64,000 nt of DNA from Pseudomonadota bacterium (lineage in GTDB: Bacteria; Bdellovibrionota; UBA1018; CAIMNF01). The stretch is taken from the NCBI GenBank assembly GCA_027486675.1, contig JAIXOQ010000031.1, forward strand, positions 47,310-111,309, in the 5' to 3' direction. This document shows positions 8,901 through 17,234 of this stretch, piece after piece. The notes beneath the pieces were generated by a model, which was not told where the DNA came from, did no database searches, and worked only from the letters and a program-made list of their open reading frames with translations. Within the stretch, counting starts at the first letter, position 1, and every line of letters begins with the position of its first letter. The translations under genes were made by a program, and so were the position numbers.

Positions 8901-8993
8901 ATTGGGTGCAGGTCAAGGGGGGGTGGTGAAGGGGTTAGGCGGCTTTTCGGAGGAGCGCTGTATAAAAGGTTCAATGCTACCATTGGAAATATC

Positions 8994-11900
8994 ATGCTCA
9001 GGTTCAAGTCATCATCTCAGATTCATTTACACGCAAGCTCCATTGTTGAGATTCTGAGTGAGCGGGGTAAGAGGCAAAGTGATCGACTTGCTCTGCGGTT
9101 TTTGGCTGATGGAGAAGTAGAGACTGCCACCAAGACTTATGGTGAGCTTGACGCTAGCGCCAGAAAAATTGCTGCACGACTCAGTATGTTATCCAAGCCT
9201 GGTGATAGGGCGCTGCTCGTCTTTCACTCTGGTGTTGAATTCATAGAGGCTTTTGTCGGATGTCTCTATGCACAGGTCATTGCGGTCCCCGTTTACCCAC
9301 CTAAGGCGAATCGCAATCTGGCTAGATTCACGGCGATCCTTGAAAACTCGTCGCCGAGTGTGTTGATAACAACATCTAGCATCCTGCTCTCACTAAGAAG
9401 TGCGTCAGAGGTTAGCGTTGAGAACTTTAAGGATGCGATTCTGGTCCTTGATGGAGCAGATTCTGAGTCACCTCCAGATTGGGAACTGAAGCAACCGAGT
9501 GAGGATCAAGTTGCATTTTTACAGTACTCTTCTGGGTCGACGGGAAACCCAAAAGGGGTCCAGCTTACACACAAGAATCTCATGGCTAATCTCGCGATGA
9601 TTTCGAAGGCTATGCAGACGAGCCCTGAATCTGTTGGTGCAACCTGGTTGCCTTTCTTTCACGACATGGGTTTGATTGGATGCATACTTCAGCCGTTCTA
9701 TATTGGCTGTCCTACCATCCTATTTCCTTCTGCAGCGTTCTTAGAGCGACCAATCCGGTGGTTAAACATTATTTCAAAGTACGGAGTGACTATCACCGGG
9801 GGGCCAAATTTTTCGTTTGATTTGTGTGTGAGAAGAATAAAGACCGAACAGATGCAATCTCTTGATCTCTCTTCTCTCAAGGTGATGTTCAACGGTGCTG
9901 AACCGATCCGTCCTGAAACCATTCAAGAGTTTAGCGCCAAGTTTTCTCGGATTGGCTTTAGTCTAAAGGCTTTCTTCCCATGTTTTGGCCTCGCGGAAGC
10001 TACGCTTTTTGTGAGTGGCGGCCCGATTCTTCAGGGGACTCAAACAATTTCTGTGGATAAGGAGCAACTTGAGACGGGTAGTATCCTTCAAGTTGCGCAA
10101 GACAATCCAAACGCGCGACAACTCGTTAGTTCAGGTGAGATCTCTGAAGGGCAGACGTTGAGAATTGTTGATTCCTTAACCTTTCGCGAGTGTGAAGAGG
10201 GGTCAGTTGGGAGTATTTGGATCGCAGGTGCGCATGTTGGAGCCGGTTACTGGAGACAGGAGGAATTAACCCGGCAGCATTTCTTTGGGAAGTTGAGCGG
10301 TAAGCCAAAGATGACTTTCTTAGATACAGGTGATCTCGGTTTTATCCGTGATGGACATCTTTTCGTCACTGGGCGGATCAAGGATGTCATCATCATTGCC
10401 GGAAAAAATCACTACCCACAAGACATTGAATACACAGTAGAAAGGAATCGAGGTCGATTGCAAGACATTTCTTGTGCAGCATTTTCTATTGATATGACAG
10501 GGAGAGAATGTCTTGCCTTAGCCGTTGAAGTTCATCGTTCGAATATTTCCGAGGATTTTAACTCAATTTCAGAAAATATATCTCAGGCTATCAGCCAGGA
10601 TCATGATCTGAGGGTAGCTCTCATCGTATATCTGAAGCCTGGCCGATTACCTAAGACCTCAAGCGGGAAAGTGCAGCGCCAGTTAACTCGTGAATTGTTA
10701 AAAAAAGGTGAACTACAAAGTATTTTCCAGTGGGATACAAGAAAGATGAAAGAAATTAAAGTGAATGCCACAGACAAAGCCGCAAATGAACTTTCGGGAC
10801 CGCTTTCATCTAACGCTTTAGAAACTCTTGCTTGGCTTCGTGATTACGCAGGGAGACGAATAAATTCACAACTCATCGATGAGCGGCGAACGATCCCTCC
10901 GTACATTGCCCTCGATATGGGGAATAGAGGACTGCTTGGGATGCTTGTGCCTAAAGTATATGGCGGAAGTGCGCATACTCATGCTGATCTTGCGGCAATC
11001 ACAGAGCAGCTCGGAGCAATTGACTTGTCGCTTGGGATTTTCGTAGGTCTCAATAACGCTCTGGGAATTCATCCGATTCTCAATTGCGGAACGAAGGCGC
11101 TCAAGGACCGCATTCTCCCGTCACTGGCCACTGGTAGGGAACTAGCTGCGTTCGCCCTGACTGAAAGAGGTGCCGGCTCCAATCCTCAAGCAATTTCTTC
11201 AAAAGCACTTCAGACGTCAAACGCAACCTGGAAACTCTTTGGGGAAAAGATCTGGAGTGGTAGCGCCAGTTGGGCAGGTTATATCAGTGTTTTTGCGAAG
11301 GAGCGAACACAGGACGACTCAATTGTTGGAATTTCTGGGTTTGTTGTGAAGCAAGGACTGCCTGGACTCACGCATGGGCCCGAGGCAATGACGATGGGGC
11401 TTCGCGGGATGGTCCAGAATTCGTTCATCTTAAATGGGGTAGAAGTGGACCGGGAGTGTCTTCTGGGGGCTTCTGGTAATGGAATGGAGGCCGCAAGTTC
11501 TGCAATGAATTACACGCGATTCGGGATTGCAGCGCTTTCAATAGGCGCAATGAAGAGATGTTTGCAGATCATGACTCGTTACTCACAACACAGGCTAGTG
11601 AATACTGGGTCCTTAATTAGAAGTCATGTGATCCTTCAGTGGATTTACCGAAGCGAGATGCAAATTACTTCCCTCTCAGCCCTTGTCAACGCTATAGCTC
11701 AGTATCTCGATCGCTCAACTGCGGTGCCTTTAGAACTATACATGGTGTGTAAGATTTCTGGGCCTGAGTTTCTCGGTGACACCATCGACCGAACAATGCA
11801 AAGTCTCGGCGGTCGAGGTTATATGGAACCCAATATCATTCCCCAAATGTATCGAGATGCCCGCGCTCTACGAATCTTCGAAGGCCCGACAGAAACACTC

Positions 11901-12764
11901 GAGTCCTATTTAGGGGCGCTTTTAATCAAAGGCGTAGGTCTCCAAGATAATATTTTTGAAACTCTGAGTGCACCGAAGGATGTTATATCGAAGATCGCAA
12001 AGGACATTGAAACGCTAAGAGGTATCATTCGCGCCGATGATCTGAATCCTGATTTTCAAGCGACAGTTCGCTTTGCCCTCAATTCCGCAGTCGGGAAGAT
12101 AGGAAATCTGGCTATTCTTGCAAGTGTTTTACGGAGGTATGCGCCATTAAATAGTGAGACGAAGAGTGCGATCGAATGGCTAAACGAGGAATATGTTTTC
12201 GCGATGGCCAAAGTGGCTGCGGACCTACGGAGAGTTCAGCGGATTGATCCGCACAAGCTTCTATCTACAGTAACTTCATTCGCGAGCGACATAGGTTATA
12301 TTGAGGAAACCGCACCGGGTGGAGATTTTGAGATGGATATTCTACTTCAGGGAACTGGTGCGAACGAAGTTGCTACCAAAGCACCAAAATGGAATACGTT
12401 AAAAGAGACTAAAGAGACTAAAGAGACTAAAGAGACTAAAGAGACTAAAGAGACTAAAGAGACTAAAGAGATTAAAATGCCAGTAGCAACGGAAGCGGTA
12501 TTCAGTGGCAAAGCATCTGAAGCACAAGAAGAAGTACGGATAAAGTTGCTCAATTGGTTTAGCGCGATTGTTGGGATACCTGCCGACAGAATAGACACGC
12601 AAAAGCCACTAACAGCCTATGGTCTTGACTCATTACAGGCATTTGAGCTCGTTAGTGAAATCGAAGATGGACTCAGAATGAAAATCTCCTACACAGTCTT
12701 CTGGGACTACCCAAGCCTCGATGCGATCGCCATTTATCTGACGAAAAAGACCTTAGAAAGGTGA
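8994..12764 (+). CDS. FAAL - acyl-CoA dehydrogenase - acyl carrier protein fusion
   Basis: A 1256-residue three-domain protein. Residues 10-575 are a fatty-acyl-AMP ligase: LQYSSGSTGNPKGVQLTHKN (P-loop), WLPFFHDMGLIGCILQPFY, GGPNFSFDLCVRRI, DTGDLGFI and PKTSSGKVQR are all FAAL-like. Residues 600-1000 are an acyl-CoA dehydrogenase with FALTERGAGSN, QSLGGRGYMEP and RIFEGPTETLE, the last carrying the likely catalytic Glu near residue 961. An (E-T-K)n linker at 1138-1161 leads to a carrier domain with YGLDSLQAFE, Ser about 1208 being the phosphopantetheine site. Expected chemistry is free acid to acyl-AMP, loading on the carrier, then alpha,beta-desaturation. FAAL-ACAD-ACP sets are known as lipopeptide loading modules, but no PKS or NRPS is present here. 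It heads a rightward cluster. Confidence 0.9.
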   Translation: MLRFKSSSQIHLHASSIVEILSERGKRQSDRLALRFLADGEVETATKTYGELDASARKIAARLSMLSKPGDRALLVFHSGVEFIEAFVGCLYAQVIAVPVYPPKANRNLARFTAILENSSPSVLITTSSILLSLRSASEVSVENFKDAILVLDGADSESPPDWELKQPSEDQVAFLQYSSGSTGNPKGVQLTHKNLMANLAMISKAMQTSPESVGATWLPFFHDMGLIGCILQPFYIGCPTILFPSAAFLERPIRWLNIISKYGVTITGGPNFSFDLCVRRIKTEQMQSLDLSSLKVMFNGAEPIRPETIQEFSAKFSRIGFSLKAFFPCFGLAEATLFVSGGPILQGTQTISVDKEQLETGSILQVAQDNPNARQLVSSGEISEGQTLRIVDSLTFRECEEGSVGSIWIAGAHVGAGYWRQEELTRQHFFGKLSGKPKMTFLDTGDLGFIRDGHLFVTGRIKDVIIIAGKNHYPQDIEYTVERNRGRLQDISCAAFSIDMTGRECLALAVEVHRSNISEDFNSISENISQAISQDHDLRVALIVYLKPGRLPKTSSGKVQRQLTRELLKKGELQSIFQWDTRKMKEIKVNATDKAANELSGPLSSNALETLAWLRDYAGRRINSQLIDERRTIPPYIALDMGNRGLLGMLVPKVYGGSAHTHADLAAITEQLGAIDLSLGIFVGLNNALGIHPILNCGTKALKDRILPSLATGRELAAFALTERGAGSNPQAISSKALQTSNATWKLFGEKIWSGSASWAGYISVFAKERTQDDSIVGISGFVVKQGLPGLTHGPEAMTMGLRGMVQNSFILNGVEVDRECLLGASGNGMEAASSAMNYTRFGIAALSIGAMKRCLQIMTRYSQHRLVNTGSLIRSHVILQWIYRSEMQITSLSALVNAIAQYLDRSTAVPLELYMVCKISGPEFLGDTIDRTMQSLGGRGYMEPNIIPQMYRDARALRIFEGPTETLESYLGALLIKGVGLQDNIFETLSAPKDVISKIAKDIETLRGIIRADDLNPDFQATVRFALNSAVGKIGNLAILASVLRRYAPLNSETKSAIEWLNEEYVFAMAKVAADLRRVQRIDPHKLLSTVTSFASDIGYIEETAPGGDFEMDILLQGTGANEVATKAPKWNTLKETKETKETKETKETKETKETKEIKMPVATEAVFSGKASEAQEEVRIKLLNWFSAIVGIPADRIDTQKPLTAYGLDSLQAFELVSEIEDGLRMKISYTVFWDYPSLDAIAIYLTKKTLER
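12405..12476 (+). repeat. 9-bp in-frame tandem repeat (GAGACTAAA)n
   Basis: Seven perfect GAGACTAAA units (12405-12467) and one imperfect unit with T for C (12468-12476). The period is a multiple of three, so each unit encodes Glu-Thr-Lys and copy changes would lengthen or shorten the linker between the dehydrogenase and the carrier domain without a frameshift. Confidence 0.95.
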
Positions 12765-12890
12765 TAAAGAGCTGGCTTTAGGGTCTTGCTTTGTCTGAAT
12801 TTAATCAATAATTCCCTCAAAAGTCCGAGAAGGAGTTGTGGGACTGGGTAAAATTATAATCTACGCAAATAGATCAGGGGGGCACCTCCA

Positions 12891-13466
12891 ATGCGTAAAT
12901 TGAGGCTACTCAAAGATCGCATCCAAAGCATAACCCCAAGGTCTGATCTTAGAGGTCTTGGGAACCTTGAGGAGATCAATAACAGTTTTCCTCGTGCTGT
13001 GATCTATTTGTCTCAAGATCTTAAGGCCCAGGAAACGGCCGCGCTATTGGAGTCTTTCAAGATTCAAAAATTTTCTAACAATAACTGGTGTAAAGATCCG
13101 CACGCTTTCGCAGTCAAGTACCACGCCGAAGGAACTCACAAACTGGATTGTGTTCGGCTGTTTATTTTTGCATTGCGCGTACTCTTGGATCAGCCATATC
13201 TTTCTGCCACGCTCGAAATTGTAAATCCATTGGGACCAATCATCTCGGGTCAAACAAGGGCGAATTCAAAAAGCTCTACAGTTTTGAGTGGTGCATTGAG
13301 TGTGGGACAGGAGATAAAGGATATCTTACTTCAAGCTGGATTTGATCGAACTTACCTTAAGCCTGCGATTAACATATTGGTGCATGACGATTTGATAGAT
13401 ATCTGGAAGACGCTCGTCGATCAGAATCTTATAGGCACAGACGCGGAGCTTAAGAAGTATGGTTAA
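12891..13466 (+). CDS. unknown protein of the FAAL-ACAD-ACP operon
   Basis: A 191-residue soluble protein without signal peptide or membrane segment. No domain is recognised; it has mixed helix/strand character, with a hydrophobic core around RLFIFALRVLLDQPYL. A perfect TATAAT occurs at 12855-12860, followed by a purine-rich AGGGGGG before ATG 12891. The gene may therefore have its own promoter inside the cluster, although no good -35 is seen at standard distance. Its stop overlaps the start of the beta-helix gene by 8 bp, so the two are translationally coupled. Context suggests a role in the same acyl pathway, but that is inference. Confidence 0.7.
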   Translation: MRKLRLLKDRIQSITPRSDLRGLGNLEEINNSFPRAVIYLSQDLKAQETAALLESFKIQKFSNNNWCKDPHAFAVKYHAEGTHKLDCVRLFIFALRVLLDQPYLSATLEIVNPLGPIISGQTRANSKSSTVLSGALSVGQEIKDILLQAGFDRTYLKPAINILVHDDLIDIWKTLVDQNLIGTDAELKKYG

Positions 13467-14388
13467 ACTTCTTCTACCAATATTTGCGCTGATTTTCGTA
13501 ACTATCCCATTCGTACTTGCTTCGCTACCAGTGATTCTTTCCGTAACAGTCGGCGAGAAGTTGATCGGTGCTGCCTCATTTCCTATAATTTTTCTTTTTC
13601 AGTTTCTACTCATTACCGGACTCTTTAGCCTTCCATTTCATAAGAGCATAAAGAATGGCAAGTTCCCGCGTGACCTGAGTGATTCGACATATGGCAGCCG
13701 GCGATTGTATGGACTCTGTTGGACCTGGGTATTCTATTCCGGTCCGATCTATTTTATCTGTCTTACATTCAAGCCACTTAAATGGATATTGCTTCGCTCA
13801 TTTGGTTACAAAGGAAGCTTAGACTTTACTATATACCCTGACACATGGATCCGAGACTGGCCCATTTTGGACTTTGGACAGGGCGCATACGTTGCGAATA
13901 AATCTTCATTGGGTTCAAATCTTTGCCTCAGTAACGGTCAGATATTGGTCGAAGGTATTCGTATGGGCGAAGGAGCAATGTTAGGACATCTGGGTATCCT
14001 AGGGCCTGGCGTTCAAATAGGCTCATTTGCAGAACTTGGCACAAGTGTAGTTGCTGGGATCCGCGTACGAGTTGAAGCAAAGGCAAAGGTTGGAAGCTGT
14101 AGCGCGTTGAATCATGGCGCGGTAATTGGTGCAGGTGCTGAAATTGGTGCTAATTCCTACATTGGTTTAAAAGCTTATGTTGCAAATGGCATCAAAATCC
14201 CTAGCGGGTCCAACATTCCAGCTGGGATGGAAGTCACTACACAAGAGCAAGCTGGGAGCATCTATAGCTCTGAGACAGAAAGTCTAAACGAACTGAGGCG
14301 CTCGCTTTCCGCCGGACTGGCGTCGGGTCAGCTGCCAGGGTTGAAGGTCGCAAGTGGCTCAGATGATTCACATACCGGCGCTATTTAA
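13459..14388 (+). CDS. membrane-anchored left-handed beta-helix (hexapeptide) acyltransferase-like protein
   Basis: A 309-residue protein. Residues 1-60 form two membrane segments, and a third hydrophobic stretch lies near residues 88-105. Residues 150-270 are hexapeptide repeats, for example GEGAMLGHLGILGPGVQIG and GAVIGAGAEIGANSYIG, the signature of a left-handed beta-helix. Such folds are found in acyl- and acetyltransferases and in the tandem C-terminal domains of NRPS-like enzymes such as poly-lysine synthetase. In this operon it is a reasonable candidate to accept the acyl chain from the carrier domain of the FAAL fusion; this is inference. It overlaps the upstream gene by 8 bp and the downstream cyclase gene by 35 bp. 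Confidence 0.78.
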   Translation: MVKLLLPIFALIFVTIPFVLASLPVILSVTVGEKLIGAASFPIIFLFQFLLITGLFSLPFHKSIKNGKFPRDLSDSTYGSRRLYGLCWTWVFYSGPIYFICLTFKPLKWILLRSFGYKGSLDFTIYPDTWIRDWPILDFGQGAYVANKSSLGSNLCLSNGQILVEGIRMGEGAMLGHLGILGPGVQIGSFAELGTSVVAGIRVRVEAKAKVGSCSALNHGAVIGAGAEIGANSYIGLKAYVANGIKIPSGSNIPAGMEVTTQEQAGSIYSSETESLNELRRSLSAGLASGQLPGLKVASGSDDSHTGAI

Positions 14389-15784
14389 GAAAATCTTCGG
14401 TGCAACCTTTGACCCTTCGCTACGCGCAGAGGTCCGAAAGGAAATGCTAAGACAGGCAGTTGAAAGGACAGTATTGCTCTCAAATATTTTAGCAGTAGTT
14501 TTTGCCTCCTATGGAATCAGTAGTTTCGATTTCATAAATAGATTCGATCCTTCTGTTTCGCTTTGGAGCAATTTTTGGCCACGCTTGCTGTTTCAGTCGC
14601 TCCCGTTCTTGCTTCTTGGTAGGTTTTTGAAGGGCCTAAAGATCAGTGATGAAAGTCGTATTTTACTATGGACTGTTTCGTTTGCCGTGTTGATGCAGAT
14701 TGCTGGATGGATATATGTATGGAAATTAGCTCTGAACGGCAATCCTGAGATTATATTGTATGTAAGTTCTGGAAATGCAGCATTGTTCGTTGCGGTATAT
14801 CCCTTTATAACTCCACCACCAAAGATCCTTCTGTGGTCAATAAGCGCCCTTTTGGCAATTTTTGTAGTCCCGCTTTATTGGGTAACAATTAAATCTGGGG
14901 ACCCAATCGTCGCAAAGTTCGTGATCATGGATGCACTTCTGCTTTTGCTATCAGTCTTTTTTTTCTCCCTATTTATGCACAATCTGAGGGCAAAAATTGT
15001 GCTAAATGAAATCGAAAATACGCAGAATGCAAAGAAGTTTCTCTCTCCAATTGTTGCGGAGGCTATTTACGAAAAGAAGAAACACCTTCTAGAATCTCAA
15101 AAGAAGAAGGCATTTATTATGTCAATTGATATTCGGGATTCAACTGAACTTCAGAAGATGGACCATAAGAGATTTTTAGAGTTTAGAAAGGAATTCTTTG
15201 ACCTCGTGAGCGAATGCTCAAGAAGAAACAATGGAAGTATTCAGAAGACTGTAGGTGATGGACACGTGCTCAATTTTGGTTTGTATGACAATACTCCGGA
15301 CCTTTCTGACATCCCAGGGCTCGGAATGGATGTGGCGATGGCAGATGATAGGAGATTGGCCAATGCAAGCAAGACCATCTTCGCATTTTCTGATCAACTA
15401 TTTGAGGGATTTCATCAGCTTGCCTACCGCCACTATCCCGAGATCTCAGTGCGCATAGGGGCTGGTATCGACAAAGGCCTTGTAGAGAGACGAATTCAGA
15501 GCGTAGGTGCTTCGCTTGAACTTGATGTTAATGGCGATCCCGTGAATTGTAGCAATCGTTTGCAGGAGTTCACAAAGCAGGTAAGAACAAGGTTTGACGC
15601 GGATGCCTCATTGTTAGTTGTCTCTCCGTTTGCGTCTGACTACCTAAAAGACTTAACTGCGTTTTCACGAGTTCAGACGATTGAAAGAGATCTCCAAGTC
15701 CGTAATTATTCGTTAATCAAATGGGTTCTTGTTAGGGAGTATCCGTCGCTCCATTCCGCGCATCGCAAATCAAAAGCTGCTTAG
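14354..15784 (+). CDS. membrane class III adenylate/guanylate cyclase
   Basis: A 476-residue protein with six hydrophobic segments between about residues 35 and 215, a short linker, then a class III cyclase domain at about 245-465. Key residues are present. Metal-binding Asp lies in FIMSIDIRDST and in QKTVGDGHVLNFG. The transition-state Asn and Arg lie in NGDPVNCSNRLQEF. It is therefore probably active, making cAMP or cGMP; base specificity cannot be decided by eye. Its position as last gene of the FAAL cluster, overlapping the beta-helix gene, suggests that the membrane part senses a lipid or envelope state. The start may be ATG 14354 or 14363. Confidence 0.85.
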   Translation: MAQMIHIPALFKKIFGATFDPSLRAEVRKEMLRQAVERTVLLSNILAVVFASYGISSFDFINRFDPSVSLWSNFWPRLLFQSLPFLLLGRFLKGLKISDESRILLWTVSFAVLMQIAGWIYVWKLALNGNPEIILYVSSGNAALFVAVYPFITPPPKILLWSISALLAIFVVPLYWVTIKSGDPIVAKFVIMDALLLLLSVFFFSLFMHNLRAKIVLNEIENTQNAKKFLSPIVAEAIYEKKKHLLESQKKKAFIMSIDIRDSTELQKMDHKRFLEFRKEFFDLVSECSRRNNGSIQKTVGDGHVLNFGLYDNTPDLSDIPGLGMDVAMADDRRLANASKTIFAFSDQLFEGFHQLAYRHYPEISVRIGAGIDKGLVERRIQSVGASLELDVNGDPVNCSNRLQEFTKQVRTRFDADASLLVVSPFASDYLKDLTAFSRVQTIERDLQVRNYSLIKWVLVREYPSLHSAHRKSKAA

Positions 15785-15914
15785 GGGCATCCGATTGCGA
15801 AAGGTTTCAGAAAGGCACATCCAGTATTTCGGGCAGCGCGAGTATCATAACTTCTTCTCTCTGAGCGCATGGTAAGGGATTGATTTTGATTCATTCTTTC
15901 CTTTCGTACGGGCG

Positions 15915-16439
15915 GTGCATGATCTCGCAAAACCATTTGCGGTTGCCGCCGATGATCGAGCACTTCAGCATCAGAATGTTACGGACTTGCTTCGTAAGCT
16001 GATGTTGCCTTTAGGTTTTTCACAGCAAGAAATTGAACTCACAGAAGCAGTTTTTATTAACAATATATTCGGCCACTTATTGCATGAATATCCTGCCGTA
16101 TCGCCTGGGACCGATAACATCCGGCCGCTACTTGCGGCAGATGGGCTGCGATTGACTGCCGCGCGCCTGGGCATGGATGTTATGGACTACGCAGCACTTC
16201 AGGAATTCTTCTATATCTGTGACAACAGTTCGTATCTCTTCTTGCGCGAAAGAATCTTTCATCCACGGAACTACTCCGTGTCGGCGCGCCTTGAGCTCAG
16301 CAGCTCGAGGATTGGGACCATGCGGGGACTTCTGAATCGGGAGTATAATCCTCAAGAGGGCCAATCCTTGGAAGTAAGGCAGGACAAGTGGCAAATAGCT
16401 ACCTCAGAGTCAGTAGACCCACGCTGCACAGCAGCATGA
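15915..16439 (+). CDS. orphan protein of unknown function
   Basis: A 174-residue reading frame starting at GTG with only a weak GGGCG upstream. It contains coherent amphipathic segments (VTDLLRKLMLPLGFSQQEIE, YAALQEFFYICDNSSYLF) and no membrane segment, and codon use looks like real coding sequence. The preceding gap 15785-15914 holds no recognised site. The 3' end overlaps the convergent DoxX-like gene by about 40 bp. I recognise no family; the start could lie upstream if a rare codon is used. The gene is likely but not certain. Confidence 0.5.
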   Translation: MHDLAKPFAVAADDRALQHQNVTDLLRKLMLPLGFSQQEIELTEAVFINNIFGHLLHEYPAVSPGTDNIRPLLAADGLRLTAARLGMDVMDYAALQEFFYICDNSSYLFLRERIFHPRNYSVSARLELSSSRIGTMRGLLNREYNPQEGQSLEVRQDKWQIATSESVDPRCTAA

Positions 16440-16764
16440 TCAAAGCTGGAATCAACTTCTTCAGTGGGTCCTGGATTTTTAGATGCATGGCGATTGCACC
16501 GATCATGAGGCCAGCGATGACAAGCGCAGCAGGTTCAATCCAAGCGGGAATAAAAAAGCCAACAATTAGGCACAGGGCCGAACCGACCTTTAAGGCCCCA
16601 ATAACATTGGTCGACCAGTGAGGGAGCCCATAGGCTGCGAATTCATCGCGCATTGATTTAGCGGATCCCCCTCGGTAAGGGGTGGCTTTGCTAAAACGCA
16701 GCAGCCAAACATTTAACAGTCCAAGGATAAGAACGAGTTGTAGAATAAGAATCTGAACCTGCAT
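16399..16764 (-). CDS. DoxX-like membrane protein
   Basis: A 121-residue protein with four hydrophobic segments (about 3-22, 48-68, 72-92, 100-118) and the intermembrane pattern of the DoxX/DoxX-like family, for example YGLPHWSTNVIGALKVGSALCLIVGF. Family members are small quinone- or redox-associated membrane subunits of poorly defined function. GAGGGG lies upstream of ATG 16764. It is divergent to a second DoxX-like gene with only 44 bp between. Confidence 0.75.
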   Translation of the reverse strand: MQVQILILQLVLILGLLNVWLLRFSKATPYRGGSAKSMRDEFAAYGLPHWSTNVIGALKVGSALCLIVGFFIPAWIEPAALVIAGLMIGAIAMHLKIQDPLKKLIPALIMLLCSVGLLTLR

Positions 16765-16808
16765 TTTGTCCCCTCAGTTGAAATAACCCACGAACCGCAA
16801 GGATAAAT

Positions 16809-17165
16809 ATGCAGCAATTGCATCAGATTTTACAGCTCGCGTCGCTTGTAGCATTTGGTTTTTATGGTACCACCTGTATTTTCTCCAAACGAATGAAGAT
16901 TGAGTTCGAGCGTTATCGCCTCGAGCGATTCCGAGTCGTAAATGGTGTATTTCAAGTTTTGGGAAGTCTGGGCCAAGCCTTAGGTTTTTGGTTTCCAGTT
17001 CTATTACTGCTCGCTTCTCTGGGTTTTGCTGTGCTGATGTTTATGGGTGTCATCGTTCGGCTGAGGCTGAAGGATCCTTGGTTTGCGATCTTGCCGGCGT
17101 TTATCTTGTGCGGGATCAATCTCGCCCTGTGTGCTTACGCACTCGAGCTGCTAGGGCGTTTTTAA
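16809..17165 (+). CDS. second DoxX-like membrane protein
   Basis: A 118-residue four-helix membrane protein. It shares the layout of its divergent neighbour: a helix, an amphipathic ERYRLERFRVVNGVFQVLGSL stretch, and two or three more helices with RLRLKDPWFAILPAF between the last two. The neighbour has HLKIQDPLKKLIPAL at the same place, so the two look like paralogues. AAGGA precedes ATG 16809 at normal spacing. The pair may form a heteromer; that is inference. Function is unknown beyond the family. Confidence 0.7.
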   Translation: MQQLHQILQLASLVAFGFYGTTCIFSKRMKIEFERYRLERFRVVNGVFQVLGSLGQALGFWFPVLLLLASLGFAVLMFMGVIVRLRLKDPWFAILPAFILCGINLALCAYALELLGRF

Positions 17166-17197
17166 GCTTTGCGTTAAATTTACTCGGCGGAAAAGAA

Positions 17198-17225
17198 TTG
17201 CAGACCCTTACGATGTTGATATATT
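17198..17225 (+). promoter_or_regulatory. candidate promoter ending 9 nt before the start codon
   Basis: TTGCAG (17198-17203), 16-nt spacer, TATATT (17220-17225), then nine bases to ATG 17235. No Shine-Dalgarno sequence is seen. The -35 is weak (TTG only). Confidence 0.35.
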
Positions 17226-17234
17226 TCGTTGTCT

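Noticed and set aside
12405..12476. CRISPR-like array
   Set aside because: The 9-bp units are directly tandem with no spacers and lie in frame in a coding sequence.
12347..12602. Minus-strand frames reading (SLF)n or (VSL)n opposite the ETK repeat
   Set aside because: Antisense products of the 9-bp repeat inside the FAAL fusion gene.
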